Assembly: GCF_011090185.1 (NCBI RefSeq)
Contig: NZ_JAAFGS010000016.1
Span: 1-40,942, forward strand
Direction of reading: 5' to 3'
Origin: Saccharibacillus alkalitolerans
GTDB taxonomy: Bacteria > Bacillota > Bacilli > Paenibacillales > Paenibacillaceae
DNA length: 40,942 bases
The stretch's first letter is position 1. Each line of letters opens with the position of its first letter. Positions 34,768 through 40,942 of the stretch are shown here, one piece after another. The translations under genes and the position numbers were made by a program. The notes under the pieces were generated by a model. It searched no databases. It was not told where the DNA came from and saw only the letters and a list, made by a program, of their open reading frames with translations.

Positions 34768-35982
34768 TTACAAAATATGTTGAGCTTCATTGACGGAAGG
34801 CAGCATCTTCTCGAAGTTAACGCATTCGCCGACAAACTGCTTGGAGATGACGAGTTTATACAGTTCCTCCATCTTGCGGGTCTGTTCGTCCAAATCGAAC
34901 TGCCTGCTTACGCGAATGCGTCCGTACTCGCTGAACGACTGCCATAATTCGGGCTCCGCGAGCAGCCGTTCGATATAGCCGCCGAGCCTTGCGGAATCGC
35001 ATTCCGGTGCAAGATACCCGCTCATTCCGTGCTCAACCGCTTCCGGTATGCCTCCGGTCGCGAAGCTGACGACGGGCAGCCCCATCGCCGCCGCTTCAAG
35101 AAACACCATTCCCAGCCCTTCTTCCGCGCCGTTTTCCGCTTTGACGCTCGGAACGCTGAATACGCGAGCTTTGTTCATCCACTCACGCACCGCATGATGC
35201 GGCTGCGTTCCGAGGAAGCGATAGCGCTTCAACTCCTGCGCCGCCATCCGTTCCAACTCGCCGCGCAGCGGCCCGTCGCCGATCACCACCAGTTCGGCTT
35301 CGGGATGCTTGCGCTGAACCTCAGCCATGGCGCGGATCAGATAGGCGCAGCCTTTCACTTCGACCAGCCTTCCGACAAACAGCACCGTAGACTCGCGCTC
35401 GACGGAAAGGTCCGGAGTAAAAGTTTCGAGGTTGATTCCGATATAGTGGCGAACGATTCTTTCCGGCGGATAACCCTGACTGATCAATTTGTTTCGAATG
35501 AAGTCGGAAACCGCAATGAAGAGATCGCCTTTTTTCTGCAGCTTCGGCCGCTGTTTCAGATAATTTCGATGTGTATAGTAAGACTTTCTGGCATATTCGT
35601 CTTTGGTCGTCGCATCGTAACCATGGAACGTCACGATCAGCGGAATGTTCAATTTCTCCGCGATCGGCATCGCTAGACAGCCTTCCGGACCAAAGTGAGC
35701 GTGAATCAGTTTAGGCTGAATAGCCTTAAGGCGCCGCGTCAGTCCGCGTCCCGGTCCCATCAGCTTGAATTCCAGCTCTTTTCTTCGGCCTGCCACGCCT
35801 CCGGTATTGATGATGATCCGCTTATCGGCTTCGATCTGCAATCCGGGCACAAGACGCGAACCCATAAAATACGAATGGAAAGATTCAAATCGTTCAGCCT
35901 GGCTTTTGATAAAAGTCTCGGACGGCGGCAGAATTTGATCCCGATAAATAAGCACGGGAATTTCCGGTTGTATGAATCTCAT
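34768..35982 (-). CDS. Glycosyltransferase family 4 protein
   Basis: GT-B retaining glycosyltransferase of 404 aa, related to WcaL-like enzymes of colanic-acid-type loci. Typical pieces: ILPPSETFIKSQAERF near the start, IHAHFGPEGCLAMPIAEKL, LIVTFHGYDATTKDEYARKS, then the donor half with TVLFVGRLVEVKGCAYLIRA, VVIGDGPLRGELE, PSVKAENGAEEGLGMVFLEA (EX7E) and GGIPEAVEHG. ATG at 35982 with GAGGTCAACC. It starts 12 bp after the Wzz-type gene and separates it from the kinase gene, an unusual order. Confidence 0.88.
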   Translation of the reverse strand: MRFIQPEIPVLIYRDQILPPSETFIKSQAERFESFHSYFMGSRLVPGLQIEADKRIIINTGGVAGRRKELEFKLMGPGRGLTRRLKAIQPKLIHAHFGPEGCLAMPIAEKLNIPLIVTFHGYDATTKDEYARKSYYTHRNYLKQRPKLQKKGDLFIAVSDFIRNKLISQGYPPERIVRHYIGINLETFTPDLSVERESTVLFVGRLVEVKGCAYLIRAMAEVQRKHPEAELVVIGDGPLRGELERMAAQELKRYRFLGTQPHHAVREWMNKARVFSVPSVKAENGAEEGLGMVFLEAAAMGLPVVSFATGGIPEAVEHGMSGYLAPECDSARLGGYIERLLAEPELWQSFSEYGRIRVSRQFDLDEQTRKMEELYKLVISKQFVGECVNFEKMLPSVNEAQHIL

Positions 35983-35994
35983 GGTTGACCTCGT

Positions 35995-36750
35995 TTATCT
36001 CTGCTCGTTGGCAGTTCGTAATACGGCCGTGTCTTCCTGCTGCCCCGAATACGTGCTTGCCTGATTTTTCAGATCGCTTTTCGCAATCCGGTCGACCTTT
36101 GCCAGCACCGGCAGTCCGATCGCGTTTTCTACGTCAAACTCCGTTTTTACGGAATCGTCCAGATACTCCAGCAGGAACATAATTCCGAGCCCAAGCACGA
36201 GTCCGACCACCAAAGCCAGCGCGATCACCATTTGCCGATGGTCGTTGACCGGATCGGGCGACAGGTTCGGATCGGCGGCATTCAAGACGCTCACGTTGTT
36301 AACCTGCATGATTTCGGGAATCTGGCTGATGAATACATTCCCCGTCGAATTGGCAATGGTAGCCGCCGTTTCGTAAGAGGAATCTTCTACCGAAACGTTG
36401 ATGACCTGCGTATTTTGCGTCGAATCGATCATCAATTTATTGCCGACCTGAGTCGAAGTGAGGTTCAATTCCGGATGACGTTCGACCACAAGTTTGGTAA
36501 TCGAGTCCGAAGTGATGATTTTTTTGTAAGTATTGATCAGCTTCAAGTTCGCTTCGATCGAATTGGAATCGACCTGTGCTTGGCCCGTGCTTGTGATCGA
36601 CGGTTCGTTCACGATCAAGTCCACCGACGCTTTGTACATAGGCTGATATTTCGAGTTATACGCAATGGCAGCCGCAAGGCACAACAGTAAGGCCAATCCC
36701 AGTACCCACCATCTTTTTTTGATCACGCTCAAATATTCCTTTAATTCCAT
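35995..36750 (-). CDS. Wzz/CapA-type chain-length regulator
   Basis: Membrane protein of 251 aa. Two membrane helices, about 14-31 and 174-196, flank an extracytoplasmic domain (about 33-170). The N-terminus MELKEYLSVIKKRWWVLG is typical of the family, and a Pro-rich segment (PNLSPDPVND) precedes the second helix. The C-terminal cytoplasmic tail contains DDSVKTEFDVENAIGLPVLA, the segment that activates partner tyrosine kinases (as in YveK/CapA). It sets chain length with Wzy. First gene of the polysaccharide operon. ATG at 36750 with GGAGGGATCATGGA. Confidence 0.92.
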   Translation of the reverse strand: MELKEYLSVIKKRWWVLGLALLLCLAAAIAYNSKYQPMYKASVDLIVNEPSITSTGQAQVDSNSIEANLKLINTYKKIITSDSITKLVVERHPELNLTSTQVGNKLMIDSTQNTQVINVSVEDSSYETAATIANSTGNVFISQIPEIMQVNNVSVLNAADPNLSPDPVNDHRQMVIALALVVGLVLGLGIMFLLEYLDDSVKTEFDVENAIGLPVLAKVDRIAKSDLKNQASTYSGQQEDTAVLRTANEQR

Positions 36751-36844
36751 TCCATGATCCCTCCGTCTTCATGAATAGTTGGCGGCCGACTCGACACATA
36801 CTGAGAGGAGCATCAGGCAAAAAAAGATGCTGCCGCGCAATTCC

Positions 36845-36940
36845 ATTAGTTTTGTAAAATAAAAATTAATATTACCAAAATAAAAGGTTATGAAAGTAAA
36901 AGGACGATTAGTTTTGTAAATATATTGATTTTATTTTACA
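36845..36940. repeat. AT-rich direct and inverted repeats in the operon leader
   Basis: ATTAGTTTTGTAAA occurs twice as a perfect 14-bp direct repeat (36845-36858 and 36907-36920). TGTAAAATAAAA (36853-36864) and TTTTATTTTACA (36929-36940) form a perfect 12-bp inverted repeat 64 bp apart. The stretch lies about 100 bp before the Wzz-type gene. It could bind a regulator or fold in the RNA. Confidence 0.6.
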
Positions 36941-36967
36941 TTTTTTCAAAATTGCAAATACAAAATT

Positions 36968-37004
36968 CGAACCTTCGCCGGCTGTCAGGCGATTATCGGG
37001 TTCG
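36968..37004 (-). promoter_or_regulatory. Bulged hairpin in the polysaccharide operon leader
   Basis: On the minus strand CGAACC pairs with GGTTCG and, inside, CGCC pairs with GGCG, with an internal loop between. The tail is AT-rich (AATTTTGTATTTG). It could act as a leader attenuator or RNA-binding site. No known RNA family was recognised. Confidence 0.4.
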
Positions 37005-37344
37005 TTACAAGTGGCTGAACTATTTACCTTTCTTGCGGAACTGTACGAGTTATGTAGTCCAATCAAGCTTCGCGATCCACTCCTTTCCGTAATGGACACC
37101 AGAGAAACATCGAAAAGAAGTCGTTTCGCGCGGGATGCCAAAAGTCCTTATATTGTTTTTTTGATATCGACTTCAAAATCACCTCTTTCTGCTCTCTCCT
37201 GCTGCTTGGTCCTATTGTTGAACTGCTCATCCGAGTCCGTCATTCGCTTCGATCGGTGAAATTTCAACAAAATGTTCACGAAAACTTTTCAAATTCTTAA
37301 CCTTGCTCTCAGACTTTCTTGATTTGCGTTTGCGATGTCTAGTT

Positions 37345-37373
37345 TATAAACCCCCGATTTTCGCTTGAATCAA
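37345..37373 (-). promoter_or_regulatory. Candidate promoter of the polysaccharide operon
   Basis: On the minus strand TTGATT (37373-37368), a 17-bp spacer and TTTATA (37350-37345) fit a housekeeping promoter. It lies just after the terminator of the preceding gene. A transcript from here would have a leader of about 590 nt. Other AT-rich promoter-like hexamers occur nearer to the first gene. Confidence 0.4.
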
Positions 37374-37475
37374 TTTCATTTACCCAATCTCTTTTTAGGT
37401 CCTTAAGGCCTATGTGCTTTTCGCAAACAAGCAGACTCATATACCTAATTTAAGAGATCTAGCAACCGAAAGTAA

Positions 37476-37513
37476 CAAAAAAGAAGACAGCGATTGCTCG
37501 CTGTCTTCTTTTT
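37476..37513 (-). terminator. Intrinsic terminator of the membrane-anchored beta-helix gene
   Basis: On the minus strand, AAAAAGAAGACAGCG and CGCTGTCTTCTTTTT form a perfect stem with a 6-base loop, then a T run. It starts directly after the stop codon at 37519 and separates this gene from the polysaccharide operon. Confidence 0.92.
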
Positions 37514-37518
37514 GTAAA

Positions 37519-38697
37519 TCAAAAGCCTATATTTCCTTCAGAATGAATCGTTCCGCTTTTGAAGTTCGTTGCTAGGCCTTTGGTATTCTCCAGCTTGTTC
37601 GCATCGAAATAAATGTTTCCGATTTCTCCGCTGCCCCACACTCCGATTCCTCCGTGAACGGAATCGCTGATGGTATTTCCGTTAAACTTCACTTCGTCGA
37701 TGTTTCCTTGCGACGCATACACCAGCACATTCGGATGTTCGGCATTTAACCGCGTACCGGTATGTTCGATCGTATTTTCATTAATCACCACGTTTTTCAC
37801 ATTGCGCGTATCCCATTCTTTTTCGACTGAAATATAAATGCCCGCCATTTCGGTGTCGCGAATTTGATTTTTTTCGATCGTAACGTTTTCTCCGCCAACG
37901 ACCGAAATGCCCCGTGCCTTGGATCCGTAACCGACATCGTTTCCGCGGATCATGATGTCTTTCGTCGTTTTCGGATTTTCTCCATAACTTACGACGGCGA
38001 TCGTATCGTCTCCGGCTTGGCTTACCTTGTTGCGTTCAATCACGATGTTGCTGCTCCCATTCGTAATATGTATGCCGTCGGCGCCTGTGTTTTGAAGCGT
38101 GTTGTCGATAATTTTCCCGTTGGAAGACTCGTCGCCAACAAAAATCCCTGCCGTGCTCGATTTGTCGATCATTAGGCCCTGAATAGTGAAGTTGGTCGCG
38201 CCAAGCACCGTAATGCTGTTTTTATCGTTGGCTCCGTTACCGCGCTCCTCTGTTTTTTCGTATACATGAGCAAACCCGCTGAGAACGGCGTTGTCTCCTT
38301 TTACATCGATCGAGCCGCTGCCCGAATCGGTGGAAGTCAGAATTGCCAAGTCGGCTCCGTCTCCAAGCAGCTTGACTCCATCGACTACAAGAATGCTGCT
38401 CAGTCGGTAATTGCCTGGGGGAATATAGACGGCTTGATTCTTTTCTTTCGCTTGATCGAGCGCGGATTGAATCGCCGCCAAATCGTCGGTATCGTCATCG
38501 GGAGTCGCTCCTTCGTCGACGATCGATACGGCTCCTTCGGGCACCTGGACGAGCGGAGCTTTCTCTTCCGTTTCCGGTTTTTCCACTGCGGTTTCTTCCT
38601 TCATCAGCGTCGAGCCTCTCCATATGGCCAGCGCGGCTGCGGCTATGACGAGAACCGAAATCAGCCCCCAAACCTTTTTGTTTGTTTTTCTTTTCAT
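37519..38697 (-). CDS. Membrane-anchored right-handed beta-helix protein
   Basis: Protein of 392 aa with an N-terminal signal-anchor (KVWGLISVLVIAAAALAIW, about 9-27). An acidic linker follows, then a pectate-lyase-like parallel beta-helix from about residue 55. The helix opens with the usual PDDDTDDLAAIQSALDQAKE and VYIPPGNYRLSSIL, then has repeated coils such as NTGADGIHITNGSSN, AGDDTIAVVSY and GSKARGISVVGG. The helix part closely matches the neighbouring secreted protein. Members of this fold cleave, epimerise or bind polysaccharides; no activity can be assigned from sequence. The start at 38697 follows AAGGAGGAACCT. Its position next to the EPS operon suggests action on that polymer. Confidence 0.85.
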   Translation of the reverse strand: MKRKTNKKVWGLISVLVIAAAALAIWRGSTLMKEETAVEKPETEEKAPLVQVPEGAVSIVDEGATPDDDTDDLAAIQSALDQAKEKNQAVYIPPGNYRLSSILVVDGVKLLGDGADLAILTSTDSGSGSIDVKGDNAVLSGFAHVYEKTEERGNGANDKNSITVLGATNFTIQGLMIDKSSTAGIFVGDESSNGKIIDNTLQNTGADGIHITNGSSNIVIERNKVSQAGDDTIAVVSYGENPKTTKDIMIRGNDVGYGSKARGISVVGGENVTIEKNQIRDTEMAGIYISVEKEWDTRNVKNVVINENTIEHTGTRLNAEHPNVLVYASQGNIDEVKFNGNTISDSVHGGIGVWGSGEIGNIYFDANKLENTKGLATNFKSGTIHSEGNIGF

Positions 38698-38854
38698 AGG
38701 TTCCTCCTTCAATCTCCTTGTCTGTTCTCCACATTCAAGCCTATAACGTTTCCGTGTATCCATTCAAGCAAGCAGATTTCGCAAAAATGCGGCTGCTGCA
38801 TGATTCAGAACGGCGAAAAGCGGTTAAGCAGGAATAGTGTTATATAAACCGCGC

Positions 38855-38876
38855 AGTCCGTTTTTAAGCACGGACT
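38855..38876. promoter_or_regulatory. Inverted repeat at the promoter of the membrane-anchored beta-helix gene
   Basis: AGTCCGT and ACGGACT form a 7-bp inverted repeat with an 8-base spacer. On the minus strand it is followed within about 5 bp by TTTATATAA, a -10-like stretch (38841-38849). The arms cover the expected -35 region, as an operator would. No good -35 hexamer is present. Confidence 0.35.
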
Positions 38877-38888
38877 CGAACAATTATG

Positions 38889-38925
38889 CAAAAAAGCGGA
38901 TGCCGGCAGCTGCCGATATCCGCTT
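38889..38925 (-). terminator. Intrinsic terminator of the secreted beta-helix gene
   Basis: On the minus strand, AAGCGGATATCGGCAGC and GCTGCCGGCATCCGCTT pair with one mismatch region and are followed by six T. It lies about 40 bp after the stop codon at 38967. Confidence 0.85.
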
Positions 38926-38966
38926 CTCTCTTGCAGAATCTGATAAATCCTCGATTTCGCACCTTT

Positions 38967-40622
38967 TTAAAATCCTACATTCTGGTTCAATTTGATTTTG
39001 CCGTTGCTAAAGGTGGTTGGAGCGCCGACCCGGTTAATCAGCGTGTTTTTGTTGAACGTCACATTTTTGATGATCCCTTCACCCCACACCCCGATTCCTC
39101 GATGAGCGCCGTTCTTGATCGTATTATTGTTAAAAACGACATTATCTACAATTCCCTGCGAAGCGTAAACCAGTACGTTCGGATGATTTTGCGGTTCCGC
39201 AATGCCCGTGTGATTGATCATATTCGAAGATACGGTTATCCGATCGACATTGCGCGTGTTATAAGAAGCTTCTACCGCAATATATATGCCGGCCATGTTC
39301 GCATCCTGAATGGAATTGTTCGAGATCGTTACGTCCGTGCCGCCCACTACCGCGATACCTCTGGCTTTCGAGCCGTAACCCACATGGTTTTTGCGAATAG
39401 TAATATGATGGGCAGCCCGAGCATCGCTATCGATATAACTGACTACCGCGATCGTATCGTCCCCCGCCTTACGAACAATGTTGTTTTCCACCGTAATGTA
39501 GCTGCTTCCTCCGGTAACATGAATGCCGTCGGCTCCGGTCGAATCAAGCGTATTTCCGCTTACCGTCCCATTTGTCGAACCGTAAGTGACCATAATCCCA
39601 GCCGTGCTTGATTTGCTGATATAAACATCTTGAATTTTGAAATTTTTCGCGCCGCGGACGGTGATGCTGTTTTTTTCGTTCGCTCCGTCTCCCCGCGGCA
39701 CCGTCGTGCTGTAAGCGTGCTTCAGGCTGCTCAGTTCGACTCCGCTTCCTTTCAAATCGATCGAGCCGCGCTTGGGATTCGTCGAAGTCAGCGTTGTCAA
39801 CAGCTTGCCCGCTCCTTTGACCTTGACGCCGTCTATCGTTAAAATATCGCTGAGCATGTAATTGCCTGCAGGAACATAAACCGTCTTGCCGGTTGCCTTC
39901 GCCGCGTCGATTGCCGCTACGAACGCCGCATAGTCGTCTTTCGAATCATTGGCTTTGGCTCCATAATCCAGCACGGATATAAAAGCTGACTGTTTGGCGT
40001 TGGCCGAAGATTCCGCTTTGGGGGCGGTCGATGCGGCTTTGGGCGAAGTGCTGCCTGCCGATCCCGTATAGACGATATCGGGTTCCCATAAAGTATGGTC
40101 ATGATTGGCGTTGCCCCGCTTGTTCACCACAAAAGATATTTCCGTGCCCTCTTCTACGGATACTTCGGAAACCCCCGTCGGCGAAATCGCTGAAGTACCC
40201 GTGATTACGGAACTCCACAGCTTTTTTCCGTCCTTACGAATGCTGGCTGCGATGCCGTCGCCTTCTCCGCTTCCTTTTTTGACGCTGCCCGTGATCGAAA
40301 TCGTTCCTTTTCCCGGAGAAATCCACTTCCGAACCGCGTCGAAGTTCTGATCGGGATGAAGCGCCGTAGCGGATACCCAAGGATAACCGTTCGGCGCCGC
40401 CCAGCGATTATTTTTTTTATCATAGTTAAGGTCAAGATAAGCGGTGCCCGACAGCTTTTCATAATACCATTGGTTGGCCCCCTGCTGCTGCGTGCCGAAC
40501 CCCTGCGAGGACGAATAGGTTTGCGTTACGGCAGCCGCGTCAGCCGACGTTCCGCCGACTGCAGCCCCTCCTATTCCCAAAGACAAAGCAACCAGGCCGG
40601 ATAAAAATTTGCTTTTGTTCAA
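38967..40622 (-). CDS. Secreted right-handed beta-helix protein with N-terminal jelly-roll-like domain
   Basis: Secreted protein of 551 aa. A signal peptide spans about 1-30 (cleavage near ADAAA). Residues about 32-177 form an extra domain with a CBM- or jelly-roll-like strand pattern (WISPGKGTISITGSVKKGSG, then EGTEISFVVNKRGNANHD, and WEPDIVYT). After a Ser/Ala/Lys-rich linker the pectate-lyase-like beta-helix begins (DYGAKANDSKDDYAAFVAAI, then VYVPAGNYMLSDIL). Its coils are clearly paralogous to the next gene (GADGIHVTGGSS, AGDDTIAVVSY, YGSKARGIAVVGG). The start is TTG at 40622 with GGGAGGTACGTC upstream. A polysaccharide lyase, epimerase or binding role on the local EPS is likely but unproven. 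Confidence 0.87.
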   Translation of the reverse strand: MNKSKFLSGLVALSLGIGGAAVGGTSADAAAVTQTYSSSQGFGTQQQGANQWYYEKLSGTAYLDLNYDKKNNRWAAPNGYPWVSATALHPDQNFDAVRKWISPGKGTISITGSVKKGSGEGDGIAASIRKDGKKLWSSVITGTSAISPTGVSEVSVEEGTEISFVVNKRGNANHDHTLWEPDIVYTGSAGSTSPKAASTAPKAESSANAKQSAFISVLDYGAKANDSKDDYAAFVAAIDAAKATGKTVYVPAGNYMLSDILTIDGVKVKGAGKLLTTLTSTNPKRGSIDLKGSGVELSSLKHAYSTTVPRGDGANEKNSITVRGAKNFKIQDVYISKSSTAGIMVTYGSTNGTVSGNTLDSTGADGIHVTGGSSYITVENNIVRKAGDDTIAVVSYIDSDARAAHHITIRKNHVGYGSKARGIAVVGGTDVTISNNSIQDANMAGIYIAVEASYNTRNVDRITVSSNMINHTGIAEPQNHPNVLVYASQGIVDNVVFNNNTIKNGAHRGIGVWGEGIIKNVTFNKNTLINRVGAPTTFSNGKIKLNQNVGF

Positions 40623-40802
40623 GACGTACCTCCCAAAATGGTGGATTAAAGGTCATTATATCGGCTTGCCCGTTAGCGCGAAAAATAAGGGAAATGCCCG
40701 GTGGAATAGACTGCCGGGCTCTAATTAACACTCGTAAGGAGCCGGAGCAAACTTATCGTTCTTTGTTTCCGTCCCGTATATGAAAAAGAAAATTGATTTT
40801 TC
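40623..40802 (-). other. Upstream region of the secreted beta-helix gene
   Basis: No gene is seen. On the minus strand it holds a perfect TATAAT (40660-40655) with a weak -35, about 35 bp before the start codon, and a small stem GCCCGG/CCGGGC (40696-40719). The ribosome site GGGAGG follows. Together with the hairpins at 40803-40853 it would be part of a leader of about 240 nt if transcription starts further upstream. Confidence 0.45.
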
Positions 40803-40853
40803 AAAAAAGCCCTACCGTTTGTATCGGTCATCTGCCGGGTAATCGTTAGACCC
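40803..40853 (-). promoter_or_regulatory. Terminator-like hairpins in the leader of the secreted beta-helix gene
   Basis: On the minus strand, GGGT (40853-40850) can pair with ACCC (40840-40837). Downstream, ACCG pairs with CGGT around a 7-base loop; the outer CCC can pair with GGG, followed directly by C and six T (40808-40803). CCC is shared by both foldings, so they exclude each other, as in an attenuator or riboswitch. The upstream sequence (40861-40900) is AT-rich and promoter-like. No known riboswitch consensus was recognised. Confidence 0.45.
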
Positions 40854-40942
40854 AAACCCCATTCTACTATAAAAACCTATTAAAAGTTACAATTTCGACA
40901 TATTTTTTTTCGAAAATTCTCTGAAAAAATACATTTCCAACA

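Larger units (their letters stand above)
36751..37475 (-). other. Long leader/regulatory region of the polysaccharide operon
   Basis: A 725-bp region without a convincing gene. It contains the candidate promoter (37345-37373), the bulged hairpin, the AT-rich repeats and the ribosome site of the first gene. A second small stem (AGCATC/GATGCT, 36809-36831) lies near the gene. A short frame from ATG at 37243 (31 codons, stop at 37148) reads on past its TAA for about 78 more codons, so a decayed gene or leader peptide cannot be excluded. Neither has a good ribosome site. Confidence 0.5.

Noticed and set aside
36809..36831. Terminator in front of the Wzz-type gene (AGCATC/GATGCT)
   Set aside because: The T run is inside the loop and not after the stem, so it would not terminate transcription in either direction.
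37064..37180. 39-codon peptide frame with GAGGTG before it (GTG start)
   Set aside because: The frame starts inside its own ribosome site, overlaps another short frame, and shows no recognisable peptide features.
40690..40870. c-di-GMP, ydaO or preQ1 riboswitch
   Set aside because: The characteristic conserved loops of these classes were not found, so only an unassigned leader element is reported.
1..40942. Insertion sequence, prophage or integration site
   Set aside because: No transposase, integrase or phage gene, and no terminal repeats flanking a gene block were seen.

Overview
The window looks like chromosomal DNA of a GC-rich member of the Paenibacillaceae (Paenibacillus or Saccharibacillus type). 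Evidence: strong AAGGAGG-type ribosome sites, Firmicute-type intrinsic terminators, an S-layer-homology (SLH) surface protein, an Rtp-like protein, a YodB-like regulator, a YflT/GspM-type stress protein, and an exopolysaccharide (EPS) locus like those of Paenibacillus. The genus is an inference. No rRNA, tRNA, CRISPR array, insertion sequence or prophage was seen. Nearly all genes are on the minus strand; the exceptions start at 14353, 17297 and 18721.

Region 1 (1-20000) holds mostly single-gene housekeeping and stress units. In order: a 1604-aa SLH-anchored extracellular nuclease/phosphatase (lamin-tail, OB-fold and EEP domains) behind a Pho-box-like promoter; a thioesterase/aldo-keto reductase pair; a nitroreductase; a mutarotase-like protein; a Gfo/Idh/MocA oxidoreductase; an Rtp-type winged-helix protein; a stress protein behind a sigma-B-like promoter; the helicase HrpB; glutamyl-Q tRNA(Asp) synthetase; a DUF1992 protein; an SDR oxidoreductase; a soluble methyl-accepting protein; a HxlR/YodB-type redox regulator; and three small uncharacterised proteins.

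Region 2 (37400 down to 19950, minus strand) appears to be one 15-gene polysaccharide operon. Transcription order: Wzz-like chain-length protein, glycosyltransferase (GT), CpsD-like ATPase without a tyrosine tail, initiating sugar-phosphate transferase, GT, UDP-glucose dehydrogenase, Wzy-like polymerase, GT, GT, Wzx flippase, GalU, ManC with a cupin domain, LCP-family ligase, PIG-L deacetylase, polysaccharide pyruvyl transferase, terminator. Together they predict a Wzx/Wzy-dependent acidic polymer using UDP-Glc, UDP-GlcA and GDP-Man, probably de-N-acetylated and pyruvylated, with an LCP protein able to attach it to the wall. The operon has a leader of about 590 nt containing a bulged hairpin, a 12-bp perfect inverted repeat and a 14-bp direct repeat.

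Region 3 (37500-40942) holds tandem paralogous right-handed beta-helix proteins, one membrane-anchored and one secreted with an extra N-terminal domain. They are probably polysaccharide-acting partners of the EPS locus. The distal gene has a leader with a terminator-like hairpin that may be a regulatory RNA.

The points most worth a second look are the Pho-box arrangement at the nuclease gene, the Rtp homologue, the tail-less CpsD ATPase separated from its Wzz partner, the EPS and beta-helix leaders, and the possible link between the pyruvylated polymer and SLH anchoring.
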